Positions 7,536 through 16,510 of a DNA stretch of 64,000 nucleotides are shown here, in pieces; the stretch's first letter is position 1; every line of letters begins with the position of its first letter. Made by a program: the position numbers and the translations under genes. The DNA comes from Streptomyces sp. Alt3 (GTDB lineage: Bacteria > Actinomycetota > Actinomycetes > Streptomycetales > Streptomycetaceae). The stretch is taken from positions 7,378,001-7,442,000 of the forward strand of contig NZ_CP120983.1 in assembly GCF_030719215.1 (NCBI RefSeq), written 5' to 3'. A model generated the notes under the pieces. It had not been told where the DNA came from. It ran no database searches and worked only from the letters and a program-made list of their open reading frames with translations.

Positions 7536-10433
7536 GTGGGAGCGTCGGTGGACGCTGCCACAGGTCACGACAGCGGGAGCTCCCTCGTCGGCCGCACGGC
7601 CGAGCTGGGACTGCTCGACACGGTGATCGACAGGCTGGGCCAGGGGGCCCCGTCCTACGTCGACATCACCGGCGCGGCAGGGATCGGCAAGAGCCGGCTG
7701 ATGGCGGAGTTCTGCCTGCGGGCACGGCGGCGCGGGGTGACGGTACTGCGCGGCCGGGCGGCGGAGTACGAGCGGCACCTCCCGTTCCATCCGTTCGCCG
7801 ACGCTTTCGCCGATCTCGACGACCGCCCGCCGCGCGAACCCGGCCTGTCCGACGCGGTCTCCCGCATCCTCGGCGGCCGTGGAGCAGGGCCGCCCACCGG
7901 CCCGGTGCCCGCCACTGCCGACCGTTTCGGTCTCCACCGATCGGTCGCAGGGCTGCTGGCGCGACTCGGCCGGTCCGGTGGCCTGGTGGTGGCGCTGGAC
8001 GACGTGCACTGGGCGGACCCGGCGTCCCTGGAGCTCCTGGACCACCTCGTACGGCATCCCGTGCCGGGCCCGGTCGTCCTCGTGGCCGCCCGCCGCGACC
8101 GGCAGACTCCGACCGCACTCACCGCGGCGCTCACGCGCGAAGCCGATACCGAGGCGGTACTCCGGATCGGTCTGGCGCCGCTCGCGGAACAGGACTGCGT
8201 CGAAGGGCTCGCCCCCGACCTGCCGCGCGACCGGGCCGCGCACCTGTACGCCGCAGGCGAGGGAAACCCGCTCTACTTCCTCTCCCTCCTCCACGCGCAC
8301 CGCGAGAAGGCCGCGCCACGGGGTACGCCCTCCTCGGCCCCCGCCGGGATCGGCCTCGGTGAACCGCCCACCGGACTCGGAGCGCTGCTGCTCGACGAGC
8401 TGGCCCCGCTGACGCCGTCGCAACGCGGGACCTTGGAGGCGATCGCCGTGCTCGGCGACCACGCCGTGTCCCCGGTGATCCGCAGAGCGACCGGACGTAC
8501 CGATGCCGAGCTCGACGACGACCTGGACACCCTTGCGCGGCGTGACCTCGTGCGGTCGGGCCCGGCAGGCCGAATGGTGTTGCGCCACCCGGTGATCCGG
8601 GCACTGGTCCACGAGTCCACCGCCGCTCGGCGGCGCGTCGAGATCCATCATGCCGCCGCAGCCGAGCTGGCCCGCACCGGCGCACCGGCCGTCGAGCAGG
8701 CACAGCACATCGAACGGTCGGTGACGACGTGGGACCCGGGGGCCTACTCCGTGCTGAGGCAGGCAGCGGAGCAGACCGCTTCGACTGCCCCGACGAGCTG
8801 CGCACACTGGCTCCAGGCCGCCCTCCGGCTGCTGCCCGACACGGTCGAACACGGCCCCGAACGACGCGATCTGATGCTGCGGCGTGCTCGGGCACTCGGT
8901 GTGGCCGGCGGGCTGCGGGAGAGCCGCGACCTGTTGCACAAGGTCATCAGCACGGCCGGCCCCGACGAGAGCGGCCTCAGGACCTCTGCGGTCGTGCTGT
9001 GCGCCTCGACCGAGCGGCACCTCGGCAGATACCCCGAGGCGATCGCACTCCTGCGCCGTGAACTGAGCAGGCAGCCGGAACCCTCGCCGGCCGACAGGGT
9101 GTCGATCGGCCTCGAACTGAGCTCGTCCGCACCGCACAACGCCTCCTATCCGCAGATGCGGGACGAAGTAGTGCGTACTCTCGCGGATGCTCGCGCTCTC
9201 GGCAACGAGCCAGGGGAAGCAGGGGCACTGGCGGTCGCCGCCTTCGGCGAGGCGTACGAGGGCAATGTGGCCGCGGCGAGCGCCTACGCCGCGCAGGCGG
9301 CCGGGCTGCTGGACGGTCTGCCCGACGACGACCTCACGGCGCTGTGCGAACCGCTGGGCAGACTGGGCTGGGCCGAGGCATTCCTCGGTCGCTTCACGGA
9401 TGCCGAGCGCCACGCCGACCGGGGCCTCGGGATAGCCCGGCACAGCGGGCAGATCTACCTCCTGCCACTCCTGCTGCTCTGCAAGGCACACGTACGTATC
9501 CAGACCTGCCGCCTGCCGTCGGCCCGGGAGCTGGCGGACGAGGCCGAGGACATCGCCCGAGGCATCGGCAGCAGCGAACTGCTCGCCTTCGTCCTGGCCA
9601 ACAAGGCCCAGGTGCGTATCGCGGCGTCCGCCCCCGGTGACCCGGAGGCACTGGCGGTGGCCGAGGAGGCCGTCGCGACCATGGGGCCGAGTGACAACTG
9701 GCGGGCCTCCATGGCGTGGTGCATGCTCGGCTACGCCGCGATCACCGGCGGCGATCCGCACCGCGCCCGGGACGCCTTCCTCCGGGCCGGCGGCGACGAC
9801 CTGCGTGGACTTCAGCCCTCGATGCGTCCTCTCTTCCTGGAACTGCTCGTCACGGCGGCCCTCTCCACAGGGGACGTCGACTCCGCGTCCGCATGGTCCG
9901 GGCGGGCCCACGACGAGGCGGAGCGGCTCGGTCTGCCCGTGCAGCGTGCCTCCGCGATGCGGAGCGCGGCCCAGCTCGCACTGCACGACGGTGCCACCGC
10001 CAGGGCCGCGACGCTGCTCTCCGAGGCAGCTGCGCTGTGCGCACGCTCCGGTGCGGTGTTCTGGGAGGCGAGGTCACTGCTGCTCGCGGCCCCCGTGACG
10101 ACAGCCGCCGGGTTCGGCACGCGCGGAGCGGCCATGTGGGAGCAGGGCCGACGGCTGGCCACCGGCGGAGGCGCGGGCCTGCTGGTCGGTCTGGCGGAAC
10201 TGACGCGGACTTCCACCTCGCCCACGGTATCCGTCGCGCCTCCGTGGCTGGCCTCGTTGACGGCACGCGAACGACAGGTCGCCGACATGGTGGCGGAGGG
10301 CCTCACCAACCAGGCGATCGCCACCAGGCTCTTCCTCAGCCCGCGTACCGTCGAGACCCATCTGTCCCGGGTGTTCCGCAAGACCGGTGTCGCCACCCGG
10401 GCGGGTCTGGCCGCGCTCATGGCCCGTTCCTGA
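7536..10433 (+). CDS. LuxR family AAA-type transcriptional regulator (LAL)
   Basis: A 965-aa large ATP-binding LuxR regulator. It has Walker A GAAGIGKSRL (46-53 core) and Walker B LVVALDDVHWADP near 148-160, then a long alpha-helical TPR-like region rich in ALA repeats. The C-terminus carries a LuxR helix-turn-helix (LTARERQVADMVAEGLTNQA with RLFLSPRTVETHLSRVFRKT) in the last 60 residues. GTG 7536 is preferred because GGAGAG lies 9 nt upstream and the SSLVGRTAEL domain start follows. The family senses ligands through the NTPase/TPR part and activates secondary-metabolite or sugar-use genes. No biosynthetic cluster adjoins it, so its target is not evident. Confidence 0.9.
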   Translation: MGASVDAATGHDSGSSLVGRTAELGLLDTVIDRLGQGAPSYVDITGAAGIGKSRLMAEFCLRARRRGVTVLRGRAAEYERHLPFHPFADAFADLDDRPPREPGLSDAVSRILGGRGAGPPTGPVPATADRFGLHRSVAGLLARLGRSGGLVVALDDVHWADPASLELLDHLVRHPVPGPVVLVAARRDRQTPTALTAALTREADTEAVLRIGLAPLAEQDCVEGLAPDLPRDRAAHLYAAGEGNPLYFLSLLHAHREKAAPRGTPSSAPAGIGLGEPPTGLGALLLDELAPLTPSQRGTLEAIAVLGDHAVSPVIRRATGRTDAELDDDLDTLARRDLVRSGPAGRMVLRHPVIRALVHESTAARRRVEIHHAAAAELARTGAPAVEQAQHIERSVTTWDPGAYSVLRQAAEQTASTAPTSCAHWLQAALRLLPDTVEHGPERRDLMLRRARALGVAGGLRESRDLLHKVISTAGPDESGLRTSAVVLCASTERHLGRYPEAIALLRRELSRQPEPSPADRVSIGLELSSSAPHNASYPQMRDEVVRTLADARALGNEPGEAGALAVAAFGEAYEGNVAAASAYAAQAAGLLDGLPDDDLTALCEPLGRLGWAEAFLGRFTDAERHADRGLGIARHSGQIYLLPLLLLCKAHVRIQTCRLPSARELADEAEDIARGIGSSELLAFVLANKAQVRIAASAPGDPEALAVAEEAVATMGPSDNWRASMAWCMLGYAAITGGDPHRARDAFLRAGGDDLRGLQPSMRPLFLELLVTAALSTGDVDSASAWSGRAHDEAERLGLPVQRASAMRSAAQLALHDGATARAATLLSEAAALCARSGAVFWEARSLLLAAPVTTAAGFGTRGAAMWEQGRRLATGGGAGLLVGLAELTRTSTSPTVSVAPPWLASLTARERQVADMVAEGLTNQAIATRLFLSPRTVETHLSRVFRKTGVATRAGLAALMARS

Positions 10434-10547
10434 CACCGGGAAGCACCCTTGCGGGCGCACACCTCGCCCCGTCCCGGGTTCGGCTGCGGGGCGTCGGCAC
10501 TTGCCGGGGTGTGCCTCGAAGCCGGGGGTAGGAGAGAGGACGGCGGA

Positions 10548-11006
10548 ATGAGCGAGGGAGGGCTGATGGCGAAGGACACGTCACTGCGGGCGATGGGATG
10601 GGCGCAGTCGTTTCCGGTGTCGCAAGGGGTGCGGGCCGGCCGTCGGTGGACGCGGGATCATTTGACGTCCTTGGCATGGACCGCGGACGCTCCCGAGGTG
10701 GTGGACGCGATCCTGCTCAGTGTCTCCGAGCTGATCACCAACGCGCACGTGCACGCGCACAGCGACGCCCAACTGGTCCTCACCTGGGACAGTCATTGCC
10801 TGCACGTCAGTGTCCACGACTCCGACCCCCTGCCCCCCGCCAAGCAGGCCGAGGACGTCACGACGACCGGGGGGCGCGGACTGGCGATCGTCGACGCTCT
10901 CGCCGACGCCTGGGCCACGCATCCGCAGGCTTCGGGGAAGACGGTCACCGCCTGCTTCGTCCCACCGGGGGCTCCGAAGCCCCGGCACGGCGGGGACGTC
11001 AGCTGA
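10548..11006 (+). CDS. RsbW-like ATP-binding protein (HATPase_c_2)
   Basis: A 152-aa single-domain GHKL ATPase of the anti-sigma-factor/serine kinase type. The N box is VSELITNAHVHAHSD, the G1 region VSVHDSDP and the G2 region GGRGLAIVDALADAW. Streptomyces encode dozens of such proteins, used in partner-switching with anti-sigma antagonists or SpoIIE phosphatases. AGGA at spacing 7 supports ATG 10548; ATG 10566, behind GAGGGAGGG, is an equally good start giving 146 aa. No STAS partner is adjacent. The SpoIIE-type phosphatase at 30-31 kb is the only related element in the window. Confidence 0.85.
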   Translation: MSEGGLMAKDTSLRAMGWAQSFPVSQGVRAGRRWTRDHLTSLAWTADAPEVVDAILLSVSELITNAHVHAHSDAQLVLTWDSHCLHVSVHDSDPLPPAKQAEDVTTTGGRGLAIVDALADAWATHPQASGKTVTACFVPPGAPKPRHGGDVS

Positions 11007-11050
11007 TTTCCGAGAGGGAGCGCCCGGGTCGGGAGGGACACGATCCGGGT

Positions 11051-11458
11051 GTCGCGGTCACCGGAATCGAGCTGAGCCGGCCCATGGTCGAGCAGTTGCG
11101 CACGAAGGCCGACTGGGAGGCGCCCCCTGTCGTCCTCGGCGACATGGCCACCGCGACCGCTCCCGGTGCGGGCCGCTTCCGGCTCGTCTGCCTGGTCCTC
11201 AACGCGATCTCCGTGCTGCAGACCCAACCCGAGCAGGTCGAGTGCTTTCGCAACGCGGCCCGCCACCTCGCACCCGGCGGCCGGTTCGTGATCGAGCTGT
11301 GGGTGCCCGAGGTGCACAAGCTCCCGCCCGACAGGAAGGCCGTGATGTTCCGGTCCGGGACCGGACACATCAGCTCGGACACCTGCGACGTGCTCAACCA
11401 GCAGGTGGTCTCGCACCACTTGACACGCCCCTCCGGCGCCGGCCCCACCGCCCGCTGG
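11051..11458 (+). pseudogene. Truncated SAM-dependent methyltransferase remnant
   Basis: The frame from 11051 reads VAVTGIELSRPMVEQLRTKA, then PVVLGDM, FRLVCLVLNAISVL, and FRNAARHLAPGGRFVIELWV to QQVVSHHLT. This is the middle of a class I methyltransferase: motif I strand end, motif II and the motif III/IV region. The glycine-rich SAM motif I that should precede VTGIEL is absent; upstream lies the end of the ATPase gene. The C-terminal half is lost where the SapA-like gene converges. No start codon with a ribosome site precedes it. About 125 of roughly 240 family residues remain, so it is a decayed fragment. Confidence 0.7.
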
Positions 11459-11459
11459 A

Positions 11460-11885
11460 TCAGCCGCAGTTCGTCGCGTACCGGATGACGTACTGCTCGG
11501 GCGCGGGGCCGATCGCGCCGGACCAGTCGATGCAGGCTCCCTTGCCGCTGATGTACACGGGACCCGCGTAGCTGGTGTACGTGCCGTGGTCGTCCACGGC
11601 GGTGTCTCCCTGGTCGGCGAGCTGGAATCCCGCGTAGATGTAGACGCCCGTACCCGACGTGTTGCGAATGGTGACGATGCAGTTCTTCCCCGTGGCCGCG
11701 CTGTAGGTCAGATACGTCATCCCCCTGGTGCCCACCGCGGCCGAGTTGACGACGGTGTACCCGGTTCCGCAGGCGCCGTTGTACGCCGCCGCAGCGGAGG
11801 CCGAGGGTGCGGCGACGAGACCGGCCCCCAGGAATGCCATCGAGAGGGCGCCACCGGTGACCGTACGCCGCAGGGAGGGACGCAT
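11460..11885 (-). CDS. SapA-like secreted spore-associated protein
   Basis: A 141-aa exported protein. It has a Sec signal peptide at residues 1-32 (RRTVTGGALSMAFLGAGLVA, then APSASAA) followed by a mature domain with YNGACGTGYTVVNSA, LTYSAATGKNCIVTIRNT, SYAGPVYISGKGACIDWSG and a terminal YATNCG. Four Cys are spaced as in SapA, the spore-associated protein of Streptomyces coelicolor. Family members coat spores or are released into the medium, and their biochemical activity is unknown. The gene is monocistronic; its stop abuts the decayed methyltransferase. Confidence 0.8.
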   Translation of the reverse strand: MRPSLRRTVTGGALSMAFLGAGLVAAPSASAAAAYNGACGTGYTVVNSAAVGTRGMTYLTYSAATGKNCIVTIRNTSGTGVYIYAGFQLADQGDTAVDDHGTYTSYAGPVYISGKGACIDWSGAIGPAPEQYVIRYATNCG

Positions 11886-12148
11886 GCATACTCCTTCAGG
11901 GACGACCGTGAGGGCCGTGGGCCAGCATCAAGATCATCAGAGCATTGGGGCGTGCCCACGTCAACAGTCCTGCGCGGCTCAACTCGGCCGTGCAGCAATG
12001 AGATTGGGCCACGTAATCGGCGACCTCGGGGCCCGCGTGACGGGCGGTGTCCGGTTCGGCCGCCGGCGGTCGGTTCGGCCCTGTCGCCGGATCCGCCGCG
12101 GGCGTCCGGTGTCCGTAAGGTCGTGATGCTCGACGCCGCGGTCCGGGT

Positions 12149-13657
12149 TCAGTGCTCGCAGAGGGAGAATTCGCGCTCGTAGAGCTGCTCGTTGTGTTCG
12201 GCGACGAAGAACTTGCGTTCCTGCATGAGTTGTTCGCGATAGACCCTGGCCTGTTCGAGCGTCATGGTCGAGGCGTCGGACCACGGCTGCTGCGGGGGTA
12301 CATCGGATGTCGAGACGATCTTCTCCGACGGGTCGACCAGGAAGAACGCGAGAATCTTTCGATATCCCGGCCGCGTGGGGTCCGTGAGGCGGAAGGACCC
12401 GACGCGGTGCTGCAGGATGTTCGGGAACGCCAGGCAGCGCCCGGCCGGCGTCGACGCCGATCCCAGAGCCTGGTTCAGGGCGTCTTCGTTCTCCAGGCCG
12501 TAGACCTCGCGCAGACCGGTGTCGTCGTTCTGTTCGTAGTTCGGGTCGTCGAGCGCCGCCCGGAAGCTCAGCCGGCTCTCGGTGATGTTCTCGCTGTCCC
12601 AGTAATAGATGCCGGTCGAGACGATCCGCTCGTTCACCATCCCCTCGACGTGCCAGGAACCGCCGAGGTACTCGGGCTCGTCCGGGGTGAGATGAATGGT
12701 GGCGAGCTTGACGATGACCTGGAGACCGCGGCCGCGCAGATCGACCCGGGCGGATTCACCGGGCAGCTCCGGCGGGGTGAAGGCCGGGGCGTCCGGGATG
12801 ACCGGGCGCCGGTTCTCCCACCAGTCGTCCTGGGCCTCCTCCCAGACGCGGAGGGCTTCCGCGTAGGCCGTTTCGTCGCTGTAGGAGGACTTGTGCGGAT
12901 ACTCCGGCTCCGAGTCGTACCACCCGTGGGGATCGGCTTCGATCCGCAGGGGCCGCGGATGGCGCAGATCCGTGAGGACGTTCTCCAGCAGAGGACGCAT
13001 GCGCGCGAACACGTCCGGCAGGACGGTCGCCAGCTCGTGATGAATCCCGGGGTGGACGTTGTTGACGTACGAACGGAAGTCGACACCGCCGTCGGCGCTG
13101 ACATCGACGTCCGTGGGAAGCCACTGGAACCTCTCCGAGAACTCGTAGGCGGAGTAGCGGTCCGTGGGGTTACGCCAGGCCCGCTCGGGTGCGTTGCCCG
13201 CCTCTCTCACCAGGCAGAACAGTGAGGGATGAACCAGATCCAGTACCTGGCCGCCGGATCCCGGATGCCAGTCCCGATCCGCCTCGGGGACCTCTTCCAG
13301 AACCCGGACCGCCTCGCGCAGCCGGGACCTGAGCTTTTCGTCGACCAGCGTGTCCGAATGCCACACCCCGTCTACGGCGGACACCTCGATGCCGGTCCGC
13401 CCGTCACGCAGCGCGGCGTAATGCACGAGCTCGGCGAGCACGTACTGGATCTGTGCCTCGGTGAGCCCCTGGGCAGCCGCTTCCCGCGTCCACCTGGCGA
13501 CGATGCCGGCATCGTGCATCTTGTCGAACCATCCCGGCTTCGCCCGGATGTGGGAGCTGCACCGCATCATCTGAAGTTCCCGCAGCGTCCGGGGCGTCGC
13601 GAACGATATGGAGCGGGAGGTGTGAAAGGGCAGCGGGAACGCAGGCAGGCCGGACAA
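12149..13657 (-). CDS. DUF4246 domain protein, possible 2OG/Fe(II)-type oxygenase fold
   Basis: A 502-aa protein beginning at TTG 13657. The N-terminal LPAFPLPFHTS and TPRTLRELQMMRCS match the DUF4246 start, so this rare start is likely. The central part has NVHPGIHHELATVLPDVFAR, and the C-terminal half has LGGSWHVEGMVNERIVSTGI, YYWDSENITESRLSFR, and LQHRVGSFRLTDP with RKILAFFLVDP. The His-x-Glu pair and a distal His with an Arg about 13 residues on (HRV...YRK) resemble the metal and 2-oxoglutarate anchors of double-stranded beta-helix oxygenases. This is my inference. The family is best populated in fungi. No signal peptide; monocistronic; role unknown. Confidence 0.75.
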   Translation of the reverse strand: MSGLPAFPLPFHTSRSISFATPRTLRELQMMRCSSHIRAKPGWFDKMHDAGIVARWTREAAAQGLTEAQIQYVLAELVHYAALRDGRTGIEVSAVDGVWHSDTLVDEKLRSRLREAVRVLEEVPEADRDWHPGSGGQVLDLVHPSLFCLVREAGNAPERAWRNPTDRYSAYEFSERFQWLPTDVDVSADGGVDFRSYVNNVHPGIHHELATVLPDVFARMRPLLENVLTDLRHPRPLRIEADPHGWYDSEPEYPHKSSYSDETAYAEALRVWEEAQDDWWENRRPVIPDAPAFTPPELPGESARVDLRGRGLQVIVKLATIHLTPDEPEYLGGSWHVEGMVNERIVSTGIYYWDSENITESRLSFRAALDDPNYEQNDDTGLREVYGLENEDALNQALGSASTPAGRCLAFPNILQHRVGSFRLTDPTRPGYRKILAFFLVDPSEKIVSTSDVPPQQPWSDASTMTLEQARVYREQLMQERKFFVAEHNEQLYEREFSLCEH

Positions 13658-13925
13658 TTCTCTTGGTCCTCCGAGTCGGTGTGCGGTGGCGGGAACGATA
13701 CGTCAGCGGACCGACACCGCAGCCGCGACCGGTGTCCCCGTCGTCGCCGAGCAGGTGAGGGACGGCCGGCCGGGGACACCTCCTCGCCACGCGGATGCGA
13801 CGTCCGACGGGATCCACCACCACACGTCCCACAGCGTCTGCGGGGAGTTTCCCCGCCGCACCCCTTCTGTTGGCCGGCCACGGCTACCTTCGCCTCGCCC
13901 GGCCCGGTTCAGGAGAGGTACATCC

Positions 13926-15503
13926 ATGAGCACCCCGATCCGCCGTACCTCGGCGCGGCCGTCCGCAGCCGTCCTGACGCCGGCCCTGCAGCGCCGGGAA
14001 GAGAGCCGGGCCGGGGGCTCGTCCCCACGTTCGACGGAGCGCGCCTTCCTCGAATTGCAGTCCCGCGTCGGCAACCGGGCCGCGGCCGTGGCGGTGCAGC
14101 GCGCCCGGGACAGCTCCGGTGGGAGGGCTGCGGAGAACGGGGGTGCGCCTGCCGCGGCGAAGAAGAACTACCGCGACCGGATCGCCGGGCTGCTCGACAG
14201 ATTCAAGAAGAATCTCGAGCCCATCGACACCTTCGTCAAGGGCTTCCAGACACCTACCAACGCGGCATTCACCCAGCAGGCCGCGACCGCGGCCAACGAG
14301 GGCCTCAAGCACTCCGCCGCCGCCTCGGGGACGTCCGCCGCCTCGGGGAACCTCCTCACGGAGGCCGCCGGCACCGTGGTCAGCGGCATGGACGCGTACA
14401 AGAACATGAAGGACGCGAGGAAGCACGAGACCGGGGCCGGCCATCACACGGCGAAGAAGAAGGCCAGGACCAAGGGCGCCGACACGGTCGTCGGTGCCGC
14501 CGGATCGGGAAGCTACAGCGCGGCCGTCGCCAAGGAGGTGACCAAGATCCAGAAGGCGGCGGACGCCGCGGTGGCGTCCGAGGCGAGCGGTATCGCCAGC
14601 GCTTCCGTCGGTGCGATCAAGGGCATGCGGTCGGCATTCCGCGTCGGGGGAGCGGCCCGAAAGTACCGGCAGGTCAAGAAGCTGGGAGATCCCCACCTCG
14701 TGCACGCGGGATCACTGGCACGGTTGAACGAGTCGCGGGAGCACGCGAACTGGGCCGCGGCCGAGGCCTACGTCGCGCTCGACGCCTACTGGAAGCACGA
14801 GGGCGAGGGGGGACGGCTGGAACTCGTCTCCGAGGCCGTCGACGCCGCCTGGGAGGCGATGGGCGAAGCCCGTGACGCCGCGGAGAACCTCCAGCGAGCC
14901 GAGAGGGACATCGAGAGGCTGAGCACGGTGCAGGGGTACGCCAGGAAGAAGCAGCTCGCCAAGATCGGCAAGGAAACGGTCGGGGGCGGGGGCGAGTCCA
15001 CCAAGGCCGCGGCCGGCGTCGTGACGGCGGTAGCGGCGGGAACGGTCGGGCTGGCGAGCAACCCGGTCGGGTGGGGCCTCGCCGGGGCCGGGGCCGGCCT
15101 CGTCCTCGGCGTCACCATGTACAAGGCGCTCCGCGCCGCCACCAAGCGCTACGAGGAGGTCCACCACCCCGAGCGCTGGGCGCCGGAGGGCGGGACACCG
15201 GCGGAGGCCGCGTCCCGCGGGGATTCGCTGAAGCATGCCCTGAAGTTCTGGAAGAAGGTGTCCAAGGGCGAACGCCAGGCCATGGCACGCGAGATCTACG
15301 CCTTGGCCGCGGGTCCCGAGATCTCCGGGAGCGGCGGGACGACGGCCGAGATGCGTGAGTCCGCAAGGGCCCTGCTCGTCGCTCTCAAGTCCGGTCCCGC
15401 CAAGCACAAGCTGGAGCCGGAAGCGTGGGCGGAGAGCCTGAACGACCCGTCGAGGAGCTCCGGTTGGATCAAGGAGATCGCGGAGCAGCTGGCCTCGGGA
15501 TGA
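13926..15503 (+). CDS. Protein with N-terminal LQ..xGN.A motif (possible injection-system cargo)
   Basis: A 525-aa protein; ATG 13926 has AGGAGAGG 7 nt upstream. Residues 42-59 contain LELQSRVGNRAAAVAVQR, matching the short LQxxxGNxA(V) motif repeated at the N-terminus of many actinobacterial proteins, including those of extracellular contractile injection loci. The remainder is largely alpha-helical and Lys/Ala-rich. A Gly/Ala hydrophobic hairpin lies at about 362-402 (TAVAAGTVGLASNPVGWGLA onward), like a membrane-inserting segment. There is no signal peptide. No known catalytic motif is seen. It is convergent with a LURP-one-related gene over a shared hairpin. Toxin or structural cargo function is only a hypothesis. 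Confidence 0.75.
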   Translation: MSTPIRRTSARPSAAVLTPALQRREESRAGGSSPRSTERAFLELQSRVGNRAAAVAVQRARDSSGGRAAENGGAPAAAKKNYRDRIAGLLDRFKKNLEPIDTFVKGFQTPTNAAFTQQAATAANEGLKHSAAASGTSAASGNLLTEAAGTVVSGMDAYKNMKDARKHETGAGHHTAKKKARTKGADTVVGAAGSGSYSAAVAKEVTKIQKAADAAVASEASGIASASVGAIKGMRSAFRVGGAARKYRQVKKLGDPHLVHAGSLARLNESREHANWAAAEAYVALDAYWKHEGEGGRLELVSEAVDAAWEAMGEARDAAENLQRAERDIERLSTVQGYARKKQLAKIGKETVGGGGESTKAAAGVVTAVAAGTVGLASNPVGWGLAGAGAGLVLGVTMYKALRAATKRYEEVHHPERWAPEGGTPAEAASRGDSLKHALKFWKKVSKGERQAMAREIYALAAGPEISGSGGTTAEMRESARALLVALKSGPAKHKLEPEAWAESLNDPSRSSGWIKEIAEQLASG

Positions 15504-15505
15504 CC

Positions 15506-15533
15506 TGCGGCGCCACCACGGTGGCACGCCGCA
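15506..15533. terminator. Bidirectional stem-loop terminator
   Basis: TGCGGCG at 15506-15512 pairs with CGCCGCA at 15527-15533, with an inner CCACC/GGTGG pairing. It lies between two convergent genes ending at 15503 and 15555. Confidence 0.6.
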
Positions 15534-15554
15534 ACGGGCACGGACGCGCCGACG

Positions 15555-16148
15555 TCACTGCAAGGCGTCCAGCGCCACGGCCTGCGCTATGGCGAGCCGG
15601 CGGTCCAGGCCCACGTTCGCGATGTCCACCCGATAGCGGTCGCGCAGCCGGAATTTCCTCTCGACCGCCATCCAGCGCCTGCCACCTTCGGCGAAGTCGA
15701 AGTGACGTGGCCACGCGAACGGTACGAACTCGGTGGCCGGCAGGAAGTCCCAGATCCTGCGCAGTACAGCCAGTGCCGCGTTGCGCTCGCGTCCGGTGAG
15801 CTCCGCCAGCCCTGGCTGATCGAGGACCCAGGTCGAGCGCAGCAGAGAGGTCAGGATCTTCTCACGGAACGAACCGATGGGGTTCCCGTCCTCGTCCCGC
15901 ACCGTGTGGACGGCGCCGACGTCCAGGACCTTGTCGGCCTCGAAGGTGCACAGGACGCGGTCCCGGGACTCGTCGGTGTAGATGATCACCTGGTCCTTCA
16001 ATGCCATCAGCTCCTGCTGGGCGAACGCGACGACCTCACCGGCCGACCCGTCGGGCTGAACCGAGCTCACCACGTACTGATTGGTCGTCACGGTCAGCTT
16101 CTGGCTCACGACGAATCGCTCGGCCGTCTGCAACTGCGTTCTCTCCAC
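15555..16148 (-). CDS. LURP-one-related / scramblase-like protein
   Basis: A 197-aa soluble protein starting at GTG 16148 behind GAGGGAGA. The sequence has ERFVVSQKLTVTTNQYVVS, RVLCTFEADKVLDVGAVHTV, DEDGNPIGSFREKILTSLLR and VERKFRLRDRYRVDI. This alternation of short strands with DEDGNPIG and FREK is typical of the LURP-one-related (LOR) beta-barrel, structurally akin to tubby and phospholipid scramblases. In bacteria the role is unknown; membrane or phospholipid association is proposed from structure. It is convergent with the LQ-motif protein and divergent from the GH59 gene. Functional linkage to either is not shown. Confidence 0.75.
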   Translation of the reverse strand: MERTQLQTAERFVVSQKLTVTTNQYVVSSVQPDGSAGEVVAFAQQELMALKDQVIIYTDESRDRVLCTFEADKVLDVGAVHTVRDEDGNPIGSFREKILTSLLRSTWVLDQPGLAELTGRERNAALAVLRRIWDFLPATEFVPFAWPRHFDFAEGGRRWMAVERKFRLRDRYRVDIANVGLDRRLAIAQAVALDALQ

Positions 16149-16510
16149 GGGGTGTCTCCCTCTGGTCACATCTCGTGCGCCGCCCGGCCGCCACTGCTCG
16201 CGGCCGTCTCTCGCCTGGATGACCATCGTCGCGATCACGCCCACGTGGGAGCTGCCCCGGAAAGTCGCGTACCTCAGCGACCAAAGGCGACGATGCGCGG
16301 ATCCCCACCGGCACGGGCACGACCGTGCGTGTTCACTTTCGTCGTTCGGCCTTCCTGCCGACGGCTGTTGCGGTCACCGGCCCCGATGTTCGAGTGCGAA
16401 TGAATGTGGTCGTGTGCGGGCGATCCGTAGAGGGTTCGAGCGGCGTCGTTGTGTCATGTTCCCGCGCCCGAGCCAGGACGAGGCAGACGAGGCAAAGGAA
16501 ACGATGCTGG
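16149..16510. other. Divergent promoter region of LOR and GH59 genes
   Basis: A 362-bp stretch without a gene. It holds several TTCG elements, including CGATGTTCGAGT at 16384-16395, which recurs exactly at 20762-20773 upstream of the hybrid regulator gene. This suggests that the regulator also controls the GH59 gene. No hairpin or RNA gene is seen. AAAGGA lies upstream of the GH59 ATG. Confidence 0.5.

Noticed and set aside
7311..9986. 891-codon minus-strand frame opposite the LuxR regulator
   Set aside because: No domain or start signal; the plus strand has Walker motifs and a LuxR helix-turn-helix.
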